This document shows positions 10,801 through 20,270 of a stretch of DNA of 64,000 bases, piece after piece (the first letter of the stretch is position 1; every line of letters begins with the position of its first letter). Source of the DNA: Branchiostoma floridae (Eukaryota; Chordata; Leptocardii; Amphioxiformes; Branchiostomatidae); NCBI RefSeq assembly GCF_000003815.2, contig NC_049982.1:30807850-30871849 (forward strand), read 5' to 3'. A program made the translations under genes and the position numbers. The notes below the pieces were generated by a model. That model made no database searches, was not told the DNA's origin, and saw only the letters and a program-made list of their open reading frames with translations.

Positions 10801-13007
10801 TAATTATTTGTGATACCTATGGGCCCTTGTCTGAGTTAAGCCTACGGTCAATAATAACAGTTTGTGAAAAAATCAAACTTTTAAGTCCCTAAAACGTTTA
10901 AGAAAAGATCAATTTCGGGAGATATTGAGCATTATATGAAAAATATAAAATAATGTTTATTTTTTGCCCCTCCTCCTTGGAAAACTGAATTTTTCAACTG
11001 AATAAGTTTAAAGGTTGAATAAGATTTGCTAGCAAAAGGTGATGCCACAATTTGAACAGAAAAACCATGCTGGGTGAAAGAGCAAATATCACTCTACCAC
11101 AAAACCTTTTGTGTTAGATGGTTGCAACGAAATTACATTTCTAAGCCTCTTTCAGGACGTGGCCCCGAACAGCCATCAATTCGTCCTTCGATCATTTTTT
11201 TGCCAAATATGACAGGGATTTTAGCAAGATAACTCCGGAAGACAAATGACTTCAAAATGACTAAATCTGCTCAGTCACGATTGATAAAAATTTTGAGCGT
11301 TGCCTCACCGAGGATGAACTGTACTGAACCAAAACTTTGATTGATGATCACACAAGTCAGTCATACCATTATGGGTAATGGTTCATGTCGCTTCTTGCCA
11401 TCTATCGCTACATGAAGTGTCCATTAGGCATTAGTGAAGTCTCTGGATATGATTCCTGACGCCAGTGAACCCGACATGGCGACATAAAACCATTCGACTC
11501 GTACCATTTCCTCTCATTATAGACGTTTAAGCCAGTTACTGTATGTTTGATTGTCGGAAGATTTTTTTTTACGAGTGTCATGTGTAGTCGTACGAAAGGA
11601 AAGTGACTTTGTAGTGACTTTGTAAGCTTGTATACTGACCCTAAGTGTTTTACACCAGTTAAAGTACATTGTTATCATCGTATAATGTTGAAAATGAAAT
11701 AGGCAGTCTACCTGTTTTCTTACAAGTGTGTAGCTATTACGCGTACGACAGGTTTTCAAGCAGAGGTTCTGGGGGTGGGGTGGGAGGGGCGTTACTTTAT
11801 AGCTGTCAGGAAGGGGAGAAATACGAAAATAGCAATCGACCTATCCCACGTCATCTTTTGTTGACGTCAAATCTTTCTTTTCTATCTTAACTATCAATGG
11901 TGAATCGAGGTTTGGAATTCTTATCAAGAAGCAAGAAGCAAGTATAGGCGAAAGACTCACAATTTTTAATAATAGATCGTAATGTGAGTACATGTTCGCG
12001 ATCGCATGGCATTAAACAGGCAGAGAAAAAGCTACAGGCCTGTATTTTTTTGAAGAGGTAAAAAAATATTTCTTCCCTTGATTTACACATTTAGCTCTGT
12101 CAATACGTTTTGAAATAGAAAGGTAACATTTTCGAGAAGATGCAACATGTTTTTCCTGGTAATTTGGCTTTCTACGAAACCAATACACTCACTCAGACAC
12201 ACGCACACATACATGTACAAACGCACACATCAAAAAGAAAACCCGAATTCTCCATGAGAACAAGAATTTTATAATAAGACATTTATATTTCGATATTTCC
12301 TCTAGGGCCAGGAATGGATCGAGGGTTCCTTCAGCTGCATTGCCGCGACGCTCCAGCAGATCGTTGGGCCGGACCTGGAGGACTGTGACCGCCTGGGCAG
12401 CCTGGTGCTCACGATAGAGGAGGAGTGTTTCTCCAACTACGGCATCTGTCAGATGGTGCGGTACAACGCCGGTCCGCTAGAGGCGTCGCTGGCGTCTGCT
12501 GACATTATGACTCAGAAGTATGTAATAGATTATCCATGATGTATTAAATAGGAGTGGTGTTTTATTTCATTTCTGTGTTTTGGTTACAAACACAATTAAA
12601 AATTACAACCAAGTAATTTTTCGGGGGCCGATACCGACTTCCACGCACCTTTGATCCTTTGCTGGCGTCACACTTCCGGTCTGGATGTGTGACGTAGGCT
12701 TTGGGTCATTTCAACTTGATGTGGATCAGAGGACAGATGACTGTTCACTTCACTATTGTATGCTATTATTGTACTTCCATGTATACCTGCAATTAGCCTT
12801 CGGGTATGAATTTGTAATAAAGATTATCATTATTATTATTATTATTGTAGGACCGGTCAGCAGCTTGTCCAGACCGCCATGCAGTGCGGCCGCACGGTGC
12901 GGTTCATCGTCCACCGGATCCTGAGAGACATCCTTGGCGGGAACCCCACCCTCTTCTCCTCCCACGACTTACGGTTACTCAGCCTCATGAGGGGCCTCGG
13001 CAAGTGA
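328..13007 (+). CDS. STC: Stanniocalcin-like secreted glycoprotein hormone, 4 exons
   Basis: Exons 328-439, 4527-4678, 12306-12517 and 12851-13007 join in frame (phases 1, 0, 2) with GT-AG introns and give 210 residues. Residues 1-20 ([20 protein letters not shown]) are a signal peptide. Ten cysteines at 43, 54, 59, 66, 75, 99, 115, 129, 136 and 171 follow the stanniocalcin spacing, with the family-like run C-x8-C around YDLC (residues 72-75) and a conserved Trp/Phe region before Cys99. N84-F-S86 is a possible N-glycosylation site. Stanniocalcins are secreted hormones linked to calcium and phosphate handling in vertebrates; the role here is inferred. Vertebrate STC genes also have four exons. 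The protein ends about 39 residues after the tenth cysteine, so the eleventh cysteine used for the vertebrate intermolecular disulfide is absent. A TATA-like stretch at 171-177 could serve the promoter. An alternative exon-3 acceptor at 12311 would drop two residues and keep frame. Confidence 0.88.
461..860 (+). repeat. Degenerate tandem repeat with TCGTACGA palindromes, 3 copies
   Basis: Three copies of a roughly 110-base unit begin near 469, 595 and 751. Each carries tcgtacgattgtcg, then acgatatagaggcat, gatatagtt and gagactgtcttg-tacgg. Spacing is about 126 and 156 bases because of indels. A vestige (cgtcgtacgacg) lies near 910. The unit explains the short open frames read here. Confidence 0.75.
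2790..2998. mobile_element. Palindromic MITE (family A), degraded
   Basis: The left end reads agttcacttttatccgcagg and the right end is its imperfect inverse (agataaaggtaaact). Internal segments with cctatatccgttg and cggatataggttaccc are also inverted copies. A second copy with the same ends is at 48777-48986, which shows it is a dispersed element and not a local hairpin. Confidence 0.7.
3754..3927 (-). mobile_element. MITE family B (ends CAGTAGAAGCC / GGCTTCTACTG)
   Basis: A 174-base element is flanked by TA on both sides and has terminal inverted repeats matching tagtagaagccagttaatt and ggcttctactg. The interior contains gtgcgctaatccgttg-like sequence on the opposite strand. Copies occur at 10204-10374 and 43982-44147. 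The TA flanks fit Tc1/mariner-type mobilisation; the family is non-autonomous. Confidence 0.75.
4049..4330 (-). mobile_element. LINE-like 3' end fragment
   Basis: The start of this stretch (agctttattgcacaacaatt) matches the 3' end of the LINE fragment at 5848-6362, read on the minus strand as a tail ending in aattgttgtgcaataaagct. The remainder is diverged and has no open frame. Its 5' limit is uncertain. Confidence 0.4.
4700..5270. mobile_element. Fold-back MITE (family F) interrupted by a SINE
   Basis: The left arm contains gtagaggttcgcctctggct and the right arm the imperfect inverse near 5240-5262 (cagccggagcagaacctctg). A whole copy of the same family is at 54867-55040. Here the interior has been split by a SINE (4829-5228). 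The element begins about 20 bases after the stanniocalcin exon 2 donor. Confidence 0.6.
4829..5228 (+). mobile_element. tRNA-derived SINE, full length
   Basis: The 5' head has the RNA polymerase III box A (gtgtagcgcagtgggt) and box B (ggttcgaatcc) expected of a tRNA-derived SINE, followed by a roughly 300-base body and an A-rich tail at 5217-5228. Body segments recur on the minus strand at 25370-25440 and near 63180-63240. It is not a functional tRNA: the anticodon stem-loop is distorted and a long body follows. AAGTCA on both sides may be a short remnant of the target duplication. Confidence 0.8.
5423..5829 (+). mobile_element. hAT-type MITE with exact 8-bp target duplication
   Basis: The element starts tagggctgggta and ends acccacccta-like (cacccaccccta). 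It is flanked on both sides by ATCATGAC (5415-5422 and 5830-5837), the 8-bp duplication typical of hAT transposases. The interior has GGTCC/GGACC-rich subterminal repeats. Other copies are at 18013-18415, 19704-20118 and 25446-25893. A 61-residue open frame inside is incidental. Confidence 0.88.
5848..6362 (-). pseudogene. 3' end of a non-LTR retrotransposon ORF2 (LINE), dead fragment
   Basis: An open frame of 129 codons (complement of 5971-6360) resembles the segment after the reverse transcriptase in LINE ORF2 proteins. It has [20 protein letters not shown], then a CCHC-type motif C53-x2-C56-x8-H65-x4-C70 (CPTC...FHFVMDC). No reverse transcriptase or endonuclease core is present, so the copy is 5'-truncated. 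The 3' tail runs to about 5848 and ends in a caataaagtta-like tail. It sits inside stanniocalcin intron 2 in antisense orientation. Confidence 0.75.
6363..7784. other. Intronic stretch, no gene seen
   Basis: This part of stanniocalcin intron 2 is AT-rich up to about 6950 and more GC-rich around 7200-7450. The open frame on the minus strand at 7232-7447 has no recognisable domain. A segment near 6850 (cgcacacaatactata) resembles one near 15110 in inverted orientation and may be an old repeat. Confidence 0.5.
7785..7970 (+). repeat. (GT)n microsatellite, imperfect
   Basis: About 186 bases of GT/TG dinucleotides with GC, AT and GGTT interruptions. The Cys/Val-rich open frames here are products of the repeat and not genes. 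Confidence 0.97.
8704..9350. mobile_element. Degraded fold-back element
   Basis: The segment at 8790-8880 (gacatccgcgcgcgcatcaa after gttgatttgattataaag) pairs with an inverted relative at 9115-9180 (gatgccatccatataatcaa). The outer ends (ccacagtg / cactcaatgtgg) are also roughly inverse. The gatgtcatccatataatcaa block recurs at 5368 and 56776, so it belongs to a dispersed family. No transposase is visible. Confidence 0.45.
9926..10200 (+). repeat. Minisatellite of about 55-60 bp with AGCCAATC, about 4-5 copies
   Basis: Units read cagccaatccaaacacgcga followed by catat-T-run and gccaaatgac. Copies begin near 9926, 9970, 10032, 10084 and 10132. Each unit has a CCAAT motif. The array ends at a family B MITE. 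Confidence 0.8.
10204..10374 (+). mobile_element. MITE family B
   Basis: Starts cagaagccgcttaattgcac (first end with a small deletion) and ends actggcttctactg; flanked by TA on both sides. Homologous along its length to 3754-3927 (inverted) and 43982-44147. Confidence 0.78.
10375..12305. other. Intronic stretch before stanniocalcin exon 3, no gene seen
   Basis: No coding exon or repeat family is recognisable apart from a short ACAC-rich tract near 12190-12230. Open frames at 11517-11890 lack domains. The acceptor tctag at 12301-12305 closes the intron. Confidence 0.5.
12627..12745 (+). repeat. Dispersed repeat (family G)
   Basis: Located in stanniocalcin intron 3. It contains ccgataccgactt, then cctttgctggcgtcacactt, ccggtctggatgtgtgac and catttcaacttgat. 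The same order of blocks is found at 53760-53895 (partial), 54360-54620 and 56530-56712. Confidence 0.65.
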
Positions 13008-13411
13008 ACACCATCATCACCACAAAACCTAACAAAAATTGGAATATTTTGCGCTGTGTAGATGCGAGGGACAGACAGATATATATGGCAAATTGTGAGA
13101 GCTGAAATATGAGAGATATAGTTACAGACTTAACATTTGAATTGCATTATTTTACAACTATCATTATCTTTATTATCAGACGGAAGAAAAGGTGAATGGA
13201 GCTTGTGACGTCAGCACTGGGGGCGGTACCGACTTCAGATGAACTATGACCCAGTCCTGACGTCAAAAGTGGGACAAAAAATCACGTGACTTGGGTTAGA
13301 TAGTTAAAGAGAGATTCGGTCGAAAAATCCAGTGAGAGCTATTTTGAGCTGGAAAGCATTTTTTTGTTCTCATTATATTTATACAGATTATAATAATATG
13401 CGGAATATGAA

Positions 13412-13417
13412 AATAAA
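13412..13417 (+). terminator. Candidate stanniocalcin poly(A) signal
   Basis: AATAAA lies about 405 bases after the stop at 13005-13007 and is followed by a T-rich stretch, as expected for a cleavage and polyadenylation site. An earlier AATAAA-like site was not seen in the 3' UTR. Confidence 0.45.
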
Positions 13418-15848
13418 GATTTTGTTTTCAAAAGTATTTATTGATTAATAAGGAGTGGTAAAGTAGACTATAGTTAAGTGCTTTATACAATCAAGAATAC
13501 AAAAACACCGCATCATATTGTTATCCTGGAAATGTATCAATGCAAGTCAACTAATGCATCAATGATAACTAAGCAAAAACAAGTGTCATAATGCCTAGCT
13601 TCTTTCTCTAGCATAGTACGCACCACATTTTTTTTCGTTCAAAAGATCAATTTAAAACTGAATGTGTCCGAGTCATCGGTAGAACATTCAGACGAAGTAT
13701 TCATAGATATATTACCCGTACAAAATGAACAGATACTTGTGTTGTGTATATGGCATTGTTTGGCCAACAACAACAACAGAATGAAAATGTTACAAAGATA
13801 CTGGATATTGAAATGCCTCTGATTCCAACTGCATTGAATCTAGAAATCACTGTGTTCGCGGTAAATAATAATAGTGTTGATCACATCGTGTATTCTTATA
13901 CATAGCTTAAAAAGATCTAATATAATGTGTACGTAATGCGTAAAGTTACGGGCGTATTTTGGATAAAATTGCGTAGCAAACTGCATATTGTACTCAGCTA
14001 AAGAAAACTAAGTGTCAGCCTATCTACAGTAATCACAAAGGACCCAGGCCTAGCCGTGAGGTTTCCATAACAACCATGCTGTAAACAGAAGAAACCAATT
14101 GGACACAGGAAATGGGCTATGGCCCTTCGTAATTTCAGGATGGCAACACCAATGTACCAAAGGACCCGCTGTTGGGAAAAATAAAGGAGATACTTGGGAA
14201 TTGAATTTCTGTTGGTACTTTCTTTGTTTTGTTGCATGCTCTTGGAAACAGGCGCTAGACAGGATTTTGTTTTAGCGTATAGTGAAGCGACAAGTTGGGG
14301 CGGAAAAGGGGTCTTGGCTACGAGTCAGTACCGGTACAAAAAGTGTCACTTCTAGTGTCACTTCTACAAGTACAATCATTAGGCTACAACACAACATATC
14401 GTCATGTTGACAATCTACAAAGAAGAAAAAAGTATCTTCGTTTTTTTTTCTGAAATCAGACAAAAATTAGTGACCACGCTGATGTCGTCCATAAAATCTA
14501 TTTGCTGTGGCCTTAGATACAGCCACGCTGGTTGAAAGTTACCACGGAGCGTATGCGTGGTGGGCGCATTTTATAGTGTGGCGGCCCTTAACGGTTAAAT
14601 GCACTAGCCATACCCCGTTAACAGTGAGTGGCTTGTGGTGTTAGTGATACTTTAATACTATCGAGGATTAAGACATGCGCGACGCCTCTTAATGGTAAAA
14701 CTACATGTATATAGTGAACCAAAGAGAGCCGCTGGCGGAAAAATAATGAGGGTGGGAGACACTGATAGTAAATTTCTAATGGTACACTCATTGTTTTATA
14801 CCATGCTGTTGGAAACAGCAAGGGCTTACGTTGCATAGATACTTAAATACCACCCAGGATCAGTTCTTGCTGTAGCAAAAGTAGTGAAACATTTCCCTAA
14901 TCTTTTCCTGTCAGTAACTTCCGTTTTCTTACCTCTCATAATCTTTCTAGATCTCTTCTGACTAGTCTGAATTTAATTTGTCGTATCGTTGACGGCAAAT
15001 GCCTACAAGACAAGAAAGGTAGCATTTTTGCGAAAATGCAGAATGTTACCCTATAGCCTTTAGCCAAGCTACGCGCACACAATATCATACCATTATTCAT
15101 TACCCCTACAGTATTGTGTGCGAGGTAAAATCTACATTTACTTGGCTTTTGGACATTAACATAATTATACAATACTATCAGGCTCACCATAGTGTTGTGT
15201 GCAAGTAAAAAAAACAGGTTTGCTGTAGGTAAATACTGGTCATATTCATCCATACAGCTAATATGCAAACGCAGTTCTAAGCTTTGATTGGGTTCTGACA
15301 GAAAAGGAATAAAAAGAACACACCAGCAAAAACAATGTGTTTTGTTTATCCGTTTGTTTTCGTTCAAACATCAAAGACATCATTTTTTTTCAGATTAGAC
15401 ACCTTAATGACTCTTTTCAAGCATATACATGAAAGTTTGCTCCACAATTCAGATTTCAAACAAAAATCATGTTAAATTAAACCATGACGCTACTAACATG
15501 TGATCAACAGACGTATTGTAGTAGAGACGTTAGAAAGAAAACGGCCTCATCACATATCAGAGACGGCCGAAATCTGCTCTTTCTAAACTTCAACAACCAC
15601 CAAATCCCCTCTTGTTAATTAATAATTATAACCCTCTCGTACATTTATGTAAACACAATATGGAAACCTCTTCTAGCATAGTATACGCGAAAGACCCGTC
15701 CTTGTAGGAAGCGAGAAAATGATTCATCCGGTGGCTTTTAAGTGCCGCCTTGCGGTTCGTTTGTGTACTGCAGGTAAGGTACACCAGCTCATAAGCGCAT
15801 TGCTTACGATATCAACAATGGGCAGTTAGCACTGAGACTACAGCCAGA
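13418..15848. other. Intergenic, no gene seen
   Basis: The largest open frame (143 codons, complement of 14936-15367) has no recognisable domain, no splice context, and resembles repeated DNA near 6850. I see no promoter, RNA gene or transposon end that I can support. Confidence 0.45.
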
Positions 15849-16884
15849 AAAAGGGATAGCACTGTGTCATCCGATCAGTACCAAGTAAGGGATAGCCAAT
15901 CAGTACCACGTAAGGGATAGCCAATCAGTACCAAGTAAGGGATAGCCAATCAGTACCAAGTAAGGGATAGCCAATCAGTACCAAGTGAGAGATAGCTAAT
16001 CAGTGCCAGATAAGGGATAGCTAATCAGTAACAAGTAAGGGATAGCTAATCAGTAACAAGTAAGGGATAGCTAATCAGTAACAAGTAAGGGATAGCTAAT
16101 CAGTGCCAAATAAGGGATAGCTAATCAGTACCATGTAAGGGATAGCTAATCAGTAACAAGTAAGGGATAGCTAATCAGTACCAAGTAAGGGATAGCTTAT
16201 CAGTAACAAGTAAGGGATAGCTAATCAGTAACAAGTAAGGGATAGCTAATCAGTACCAAGTAAGGGATAGCTAATCAGTAACAAGTAAGGGATAGCTAAT
16301 CAGTAACAAGTAAGGGATGGCTAATCAGTACCAAGTAAGGGATAGCTAATCAGTAACAAGTAAGGGATAGCTAATCAGTACCAAGCAAGGGATAGCTAAT
16401 CAGTAACAAGTAAGGGATAGCTAATCAGTACCAAGTAAGGGATAGCTAATCAGTACCAAGTAAGGAATAGCTAATCAGTACCAAGTAAGGGATACCTAAT
16501 CAGTACCAAGTAAGGCATAGCTAATCAGTACCAAGTAAGGGATAGCTAATCAGTAACAAGTAAGGGATAGCTAATCAGTAACAAGTAAGGGATAGCTAAT
16601 CAGTAACAAGTAAGGGATATCTAATCAGTACCAAGTAAGGGGTAGCTAATCAGTACCAAGTAAGGGATAGCTAATCAGTAACAAGTAAGGGATAGCTAAT
16701 CAGTAACAAGTAAGGGATATCTAATCAGTAACAAGTCAGGGATAGCGAATCAGCACCATGTAAGGGACAGCCAATCAGCACTAAGTAAAGGGATATTCAC
16801 TCAACCTAATGTAAGGGATAGCCAATCAGCACTAAGTACAGGATAGCCAATCAGCACCATGTAAGGGAAAGCCAATCAGCACCA
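15849..16884 (+). repeat. 25-bp minisatellite, about 40 tandem copies
   Basis: The unit is close to gggatagctaatcagtaac followed by aagtaa (25 bases). Copies vary at a few fixed positions: gcc/gct before aat, and taac/tacc/tgcc before aagtaa. The outer copies (15890-16000 and 16735-16884) carry gccaatcag, while nearly all central copies carry gctaatcag. The array lies between the 3' ends of the convergent stanniocalcin and TEX261 genes. Confidence 0.97.
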
Positions 16885-17330
16885 AAAACAGAAAAAAAAA
16901 TCACCAAATTGAATGAGAAAATCTACCTTCAATATACATTTCCAACTTGCCACAGCTACTATCGAAGAAATATTTTAAATCCTTCATTTGCATAACAGAG
17001 ACTGCTTTCAAATACTAGTTGTGAATTTCAGTTTATTTTCAATACTTGTTACTCCCTTCATCCCGTAGCTACACATTTAACATGTACATCACAACATCAG
17101 TTATCAATAGCATAAAAAAAGATGCAATCTGCAGTTTCAACACTGTGTAATGTTGCAGAGTTGCAAACATGGCAGTGATTATCAAAAACGTTCCAGCAAT
17201 GCAAAAACCTAGTAGACATTTCCTCCCACTAGCTAAGTCATGGAGCTACTTGCAACATTTTGTAGTATTTACATACACACCCCCTTACAGGTATGAATAC
17301 ATTTTCCCTCTACCAGTATGAAAACTACTA

Positions 17331-17581
17331 AAGGTGGTATCTCACTGCACTTGGGGCACCAGTGTGGCACTACGGGGTTTGAAAGATTACTCAACAAATT
17401 TCAGAGATGAAGAACTAATTTTCTTACATTTTGTGTATTTTGGTTTCTTCTAGGTAATACTTTTACGCATTACGTAATATATCTAAATTATAAAAAGTCA
17501 ACGAAAATAACACAACAGTGCCGCAGTGAAAAAACCATGCAGTGCCGTACTGGTGCCTCAAGTGCAGTGAGATACCACCTT
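17331..17581. mobile_element. MITE family C with long terminal inverted repeats
   Basis: The left end aaggtggtatctcactgcac is the inverse of the right end gtgcagtgagataccacctt. The interior shares ttcagagatgaagaacta and gtaatatatctaaatta with the copies at 39835-40090 and 57929-58177. No open frame. Confidence 0.85.
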
Positions 17582-18012
17582 AAGTAAACAATACTTTAAC
17601 CTTTCTTGTACTTTGTCTTGTTTTTGAAAAACCTTATGAAATTTTCCATATTATTGTACATTCTCAACAATCATCACCATCTGTTAATTGCAATCTTTCA
17701 AATCACCTATATGTAGTCCCCAATACAAGGTATCTATGCTCCAAAGCATTTCCACATACCCATATCATAATTGTATATCCATAATAATATACTTTGAACA
17801 CATTCAGTACTTAAGGTTCTTTGTTTGCTCCTATTCGTACAACGCTATTTGCACACACCCAAATAAAAAGCCTGAGTCAATATTAACAGTATCATCTAGA
17901 TACACACAATGAAAAGTTTGCCGTCACCAAAGTTTATGGTGAATACAGTGGAATAGTTAGCTAAAAAAGCAGCAAATGCCAAAAGCAGTAACTGTAATGG
18001 AAATGTCAGGTA

Positions 18013-18415
18013 TAGGGCTGGGTACCGGTACACTGTACCCGTACAAAACCGGATTTTCTTACTGGACCGGTCCAGAAAAACCGGACCTGAAAAAATTAAG
18101 TGGACCGGATGTTGGACCTATTAGAAAATTAACAGATCATTTGATCAGGCATTCACACGTTTTGGCGCTTGCAGGTGGAAGAAAATAAAGAGCGAAGCAG
18201 ATCAGAGTTTATAGTCATTTCTACCAAGTTTTACCGTCAATCGTACAGGTGTAGTTAGCGTTGTAGGATTTTAATACGCCAGTGTTTGTCTAATACTCCA
18301 CCAAACAGATTTCTTTGTAGTGAAATGGACCATTGGTACGAGTCATACTAAATCAGGTCCAGGATCAGGTCCGGAACTGGACCTGATCCTTTGGACCTGA
18401 ATTTACCCACCCCTA
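18013..18415 (+). mobile_element. hAT-type MITE with exact 8-bp target duplication
   Basis: Same family as 5423-5829. Starts tagggctgggtaccgg, ends tacccaccccta, and is flanked by GTCAGGTA at 18005-18012 and 18416-18423. Confidence 0.9.
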
Positions 18416-18737
18416 GTCAGGTAGATATTCCTACCACAAAGATCAAAATTTACCACTGAAAACATTTGTATTGGCCTTGAAATCAGCACCATGTTTGTTT
18501 TGAGACTCTTTCAAAAGCACATTTTCTCAGCATAAGATACAATACAAGGAGAAATCATACATTCTCTTCATTCTTTGTCCATACCTCTCTGTCCTCATTG
18601 AAAACTGCAGTTAACTTGATGCCAAGTTGTTCTGCTAACGGCCAAACCTGTACCTAACCTCTGTTACCTATACCTGTATGTGATATCATGTTTAGGTACG
18701 CATTACTAAGCAGTTCTGTTCCCATTACACTCAAGTA

Positions 18738-18947
18738 CTGTACATGCATTTAGGTTTGCGGGGATTTAATTCAACGGTAGCGGGAAAAAAGGACTATTCG
18801 CAGTGGTTTTAAGTTCACGGTATAGCACCATGCACTGTAGTGTCTTACTGCCATGGAAAAATGTTCGCGGCAGTTCTAAGTTCGCAGTAAATTTGCAACG
18901 CGACGACCGAGAACATAAAGCCACCGCGAAAATTTCTGCATTTACAG
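18738..18947 (+). mobile_element. MITE family D (ends CTGTAAATGCA), diverged copy
   Basis: TA-flanked 210-base element with ends ctgtacatgcattta and tctgcatttacag. Internal blocks ttaagttcacggta and aaaatgttcgcgg match the copies at 22311-22517, 23778-23985 and 46436-46631. Confidence 0.82.
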
Positions 18948-19703
18948 TACATGTATGTACTTACTTGTACCATGTGCCTAAACATGCGCTGTTCCTACTG
19001 CAGAGAAGAAAATCTTACACTGAATACAGAGTGACAACATTGTACAGGAGTTGAAATCAGTGCACCTTTGTTATACAGCCTTCATGCCAAAATAGGTTCT
19101 CTGCACGAGATAGCTTAAGCCTAAACATTCTGTTGACTGTTTAGTTATGATTCTGTCAATCATCAAAGACCACAGGTTACTTTTCTATATTTGTCAAAAT
19201 GTTCAGGTACAGATACAGGTCCAGACCTGTCATACAAAGAGCTCTGTACCTAGTGTTATGTTTACAATTGTTGCTACATGTACACAGCATTATCACATTC
19301 AATAGTGTTCTTGCATGGCCTTTACAATGCAGGTTCCCTCTATGCTGTGATTTGGGACCCTTTCGCTGTGATTTGGGCCCATATGCTGTGATTTGGGCCC
19401 TTACGCTGTGTTCTAACCAACAAATAGGGGCCTTTCCGTTGCTTGGCAACAAAGGTAAAGAATAGTTTATTTTACTAAATTCAGTCTCAAAATGCAGGTT
19501 ATAGTGTTTTTGAGGGTTATAAATTTAAACATTTCAGGTCTAGAGGAGGTTCAAGACCCCTAAATTGCTAACGCCTGTTTCACTTAGCACATTGCTGAAA
19601 TGTAGCACTAAGATTCCCTTATGCTGTGAATAAATTCTGTTGAGAAACCTGACATAAATGTTTCCCTCAAATCCAGCAAAACAAGCAATGCTTCACTCAA
19701 TAC

Positions 19704-20118
19704 TAGGGGTTAGTACCAGTACTGGTACAAAACCGCTTTTCTTGTTTGAACGGTCCGAACAAAACAGACCTGAAAAAATCAGTGGAGCAGTTTTTGGACC
19801 GAATAGAAAATGAACCGATCATATCGGCAGAGGTTTAAGCGTTTCAACAGGCAAAAAAAAAAAAAAGGAGTCAGCTCTACCAAGTTTCTTCGGTCAAACT
19901 TGATTTAACGACAGTGATTTTGTCCACATGATGACAATCAGCTCAATTGAGACATCCACTTTCAGTACACCCCAAAGTTTTCATTCCCAATAGACAAATG
20001 TCAAAGCCAACCCCATGTTTTTAGACAATCAGGTCCAGGTTCATTTCCTAGACCTGGACCTGACCCTCTGGATCTGAACAGGACTTGTACCTATTTTCTG
20101 TACTGGTACCCACCCATA
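19704..20118 (+). mobile_element. hAT-type MITE, diverged copy
   Basis: Starts taggggttagtaccag and ends ggtacccaccca(ta), with near-identical 8-base flanks (ctcaatac / ctcatcac). Interior GGTCC/GGACC-rich blocks match the 5423-5829 family. Confidence 0.75.
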
Positions 20119-20270
20119 CTCATCACAATTTGCTGCTATCAAAGTGGAATAAAAAATCATTTGTTGGAGAACAAAGTGTGTTTTTCCACGAAGATCACGC
20201 TGCCAAGAAGACTCCACATCTTCTACAATCTTGAAACACTTGAGATACGCGACTTTCTTTTTGCAGAGTC

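Noticed and set aside
14936..15367. 143-codon minus-strand open frame as a gene
   Set aside because: No domain, no splice or promoter context, and part of it resembles repeated DNA elsewhere in the window.
15849..16884. CRISPR array
   Set aside because: The 25-bp units are directly tandem without unique spacers, and the genome is animal.
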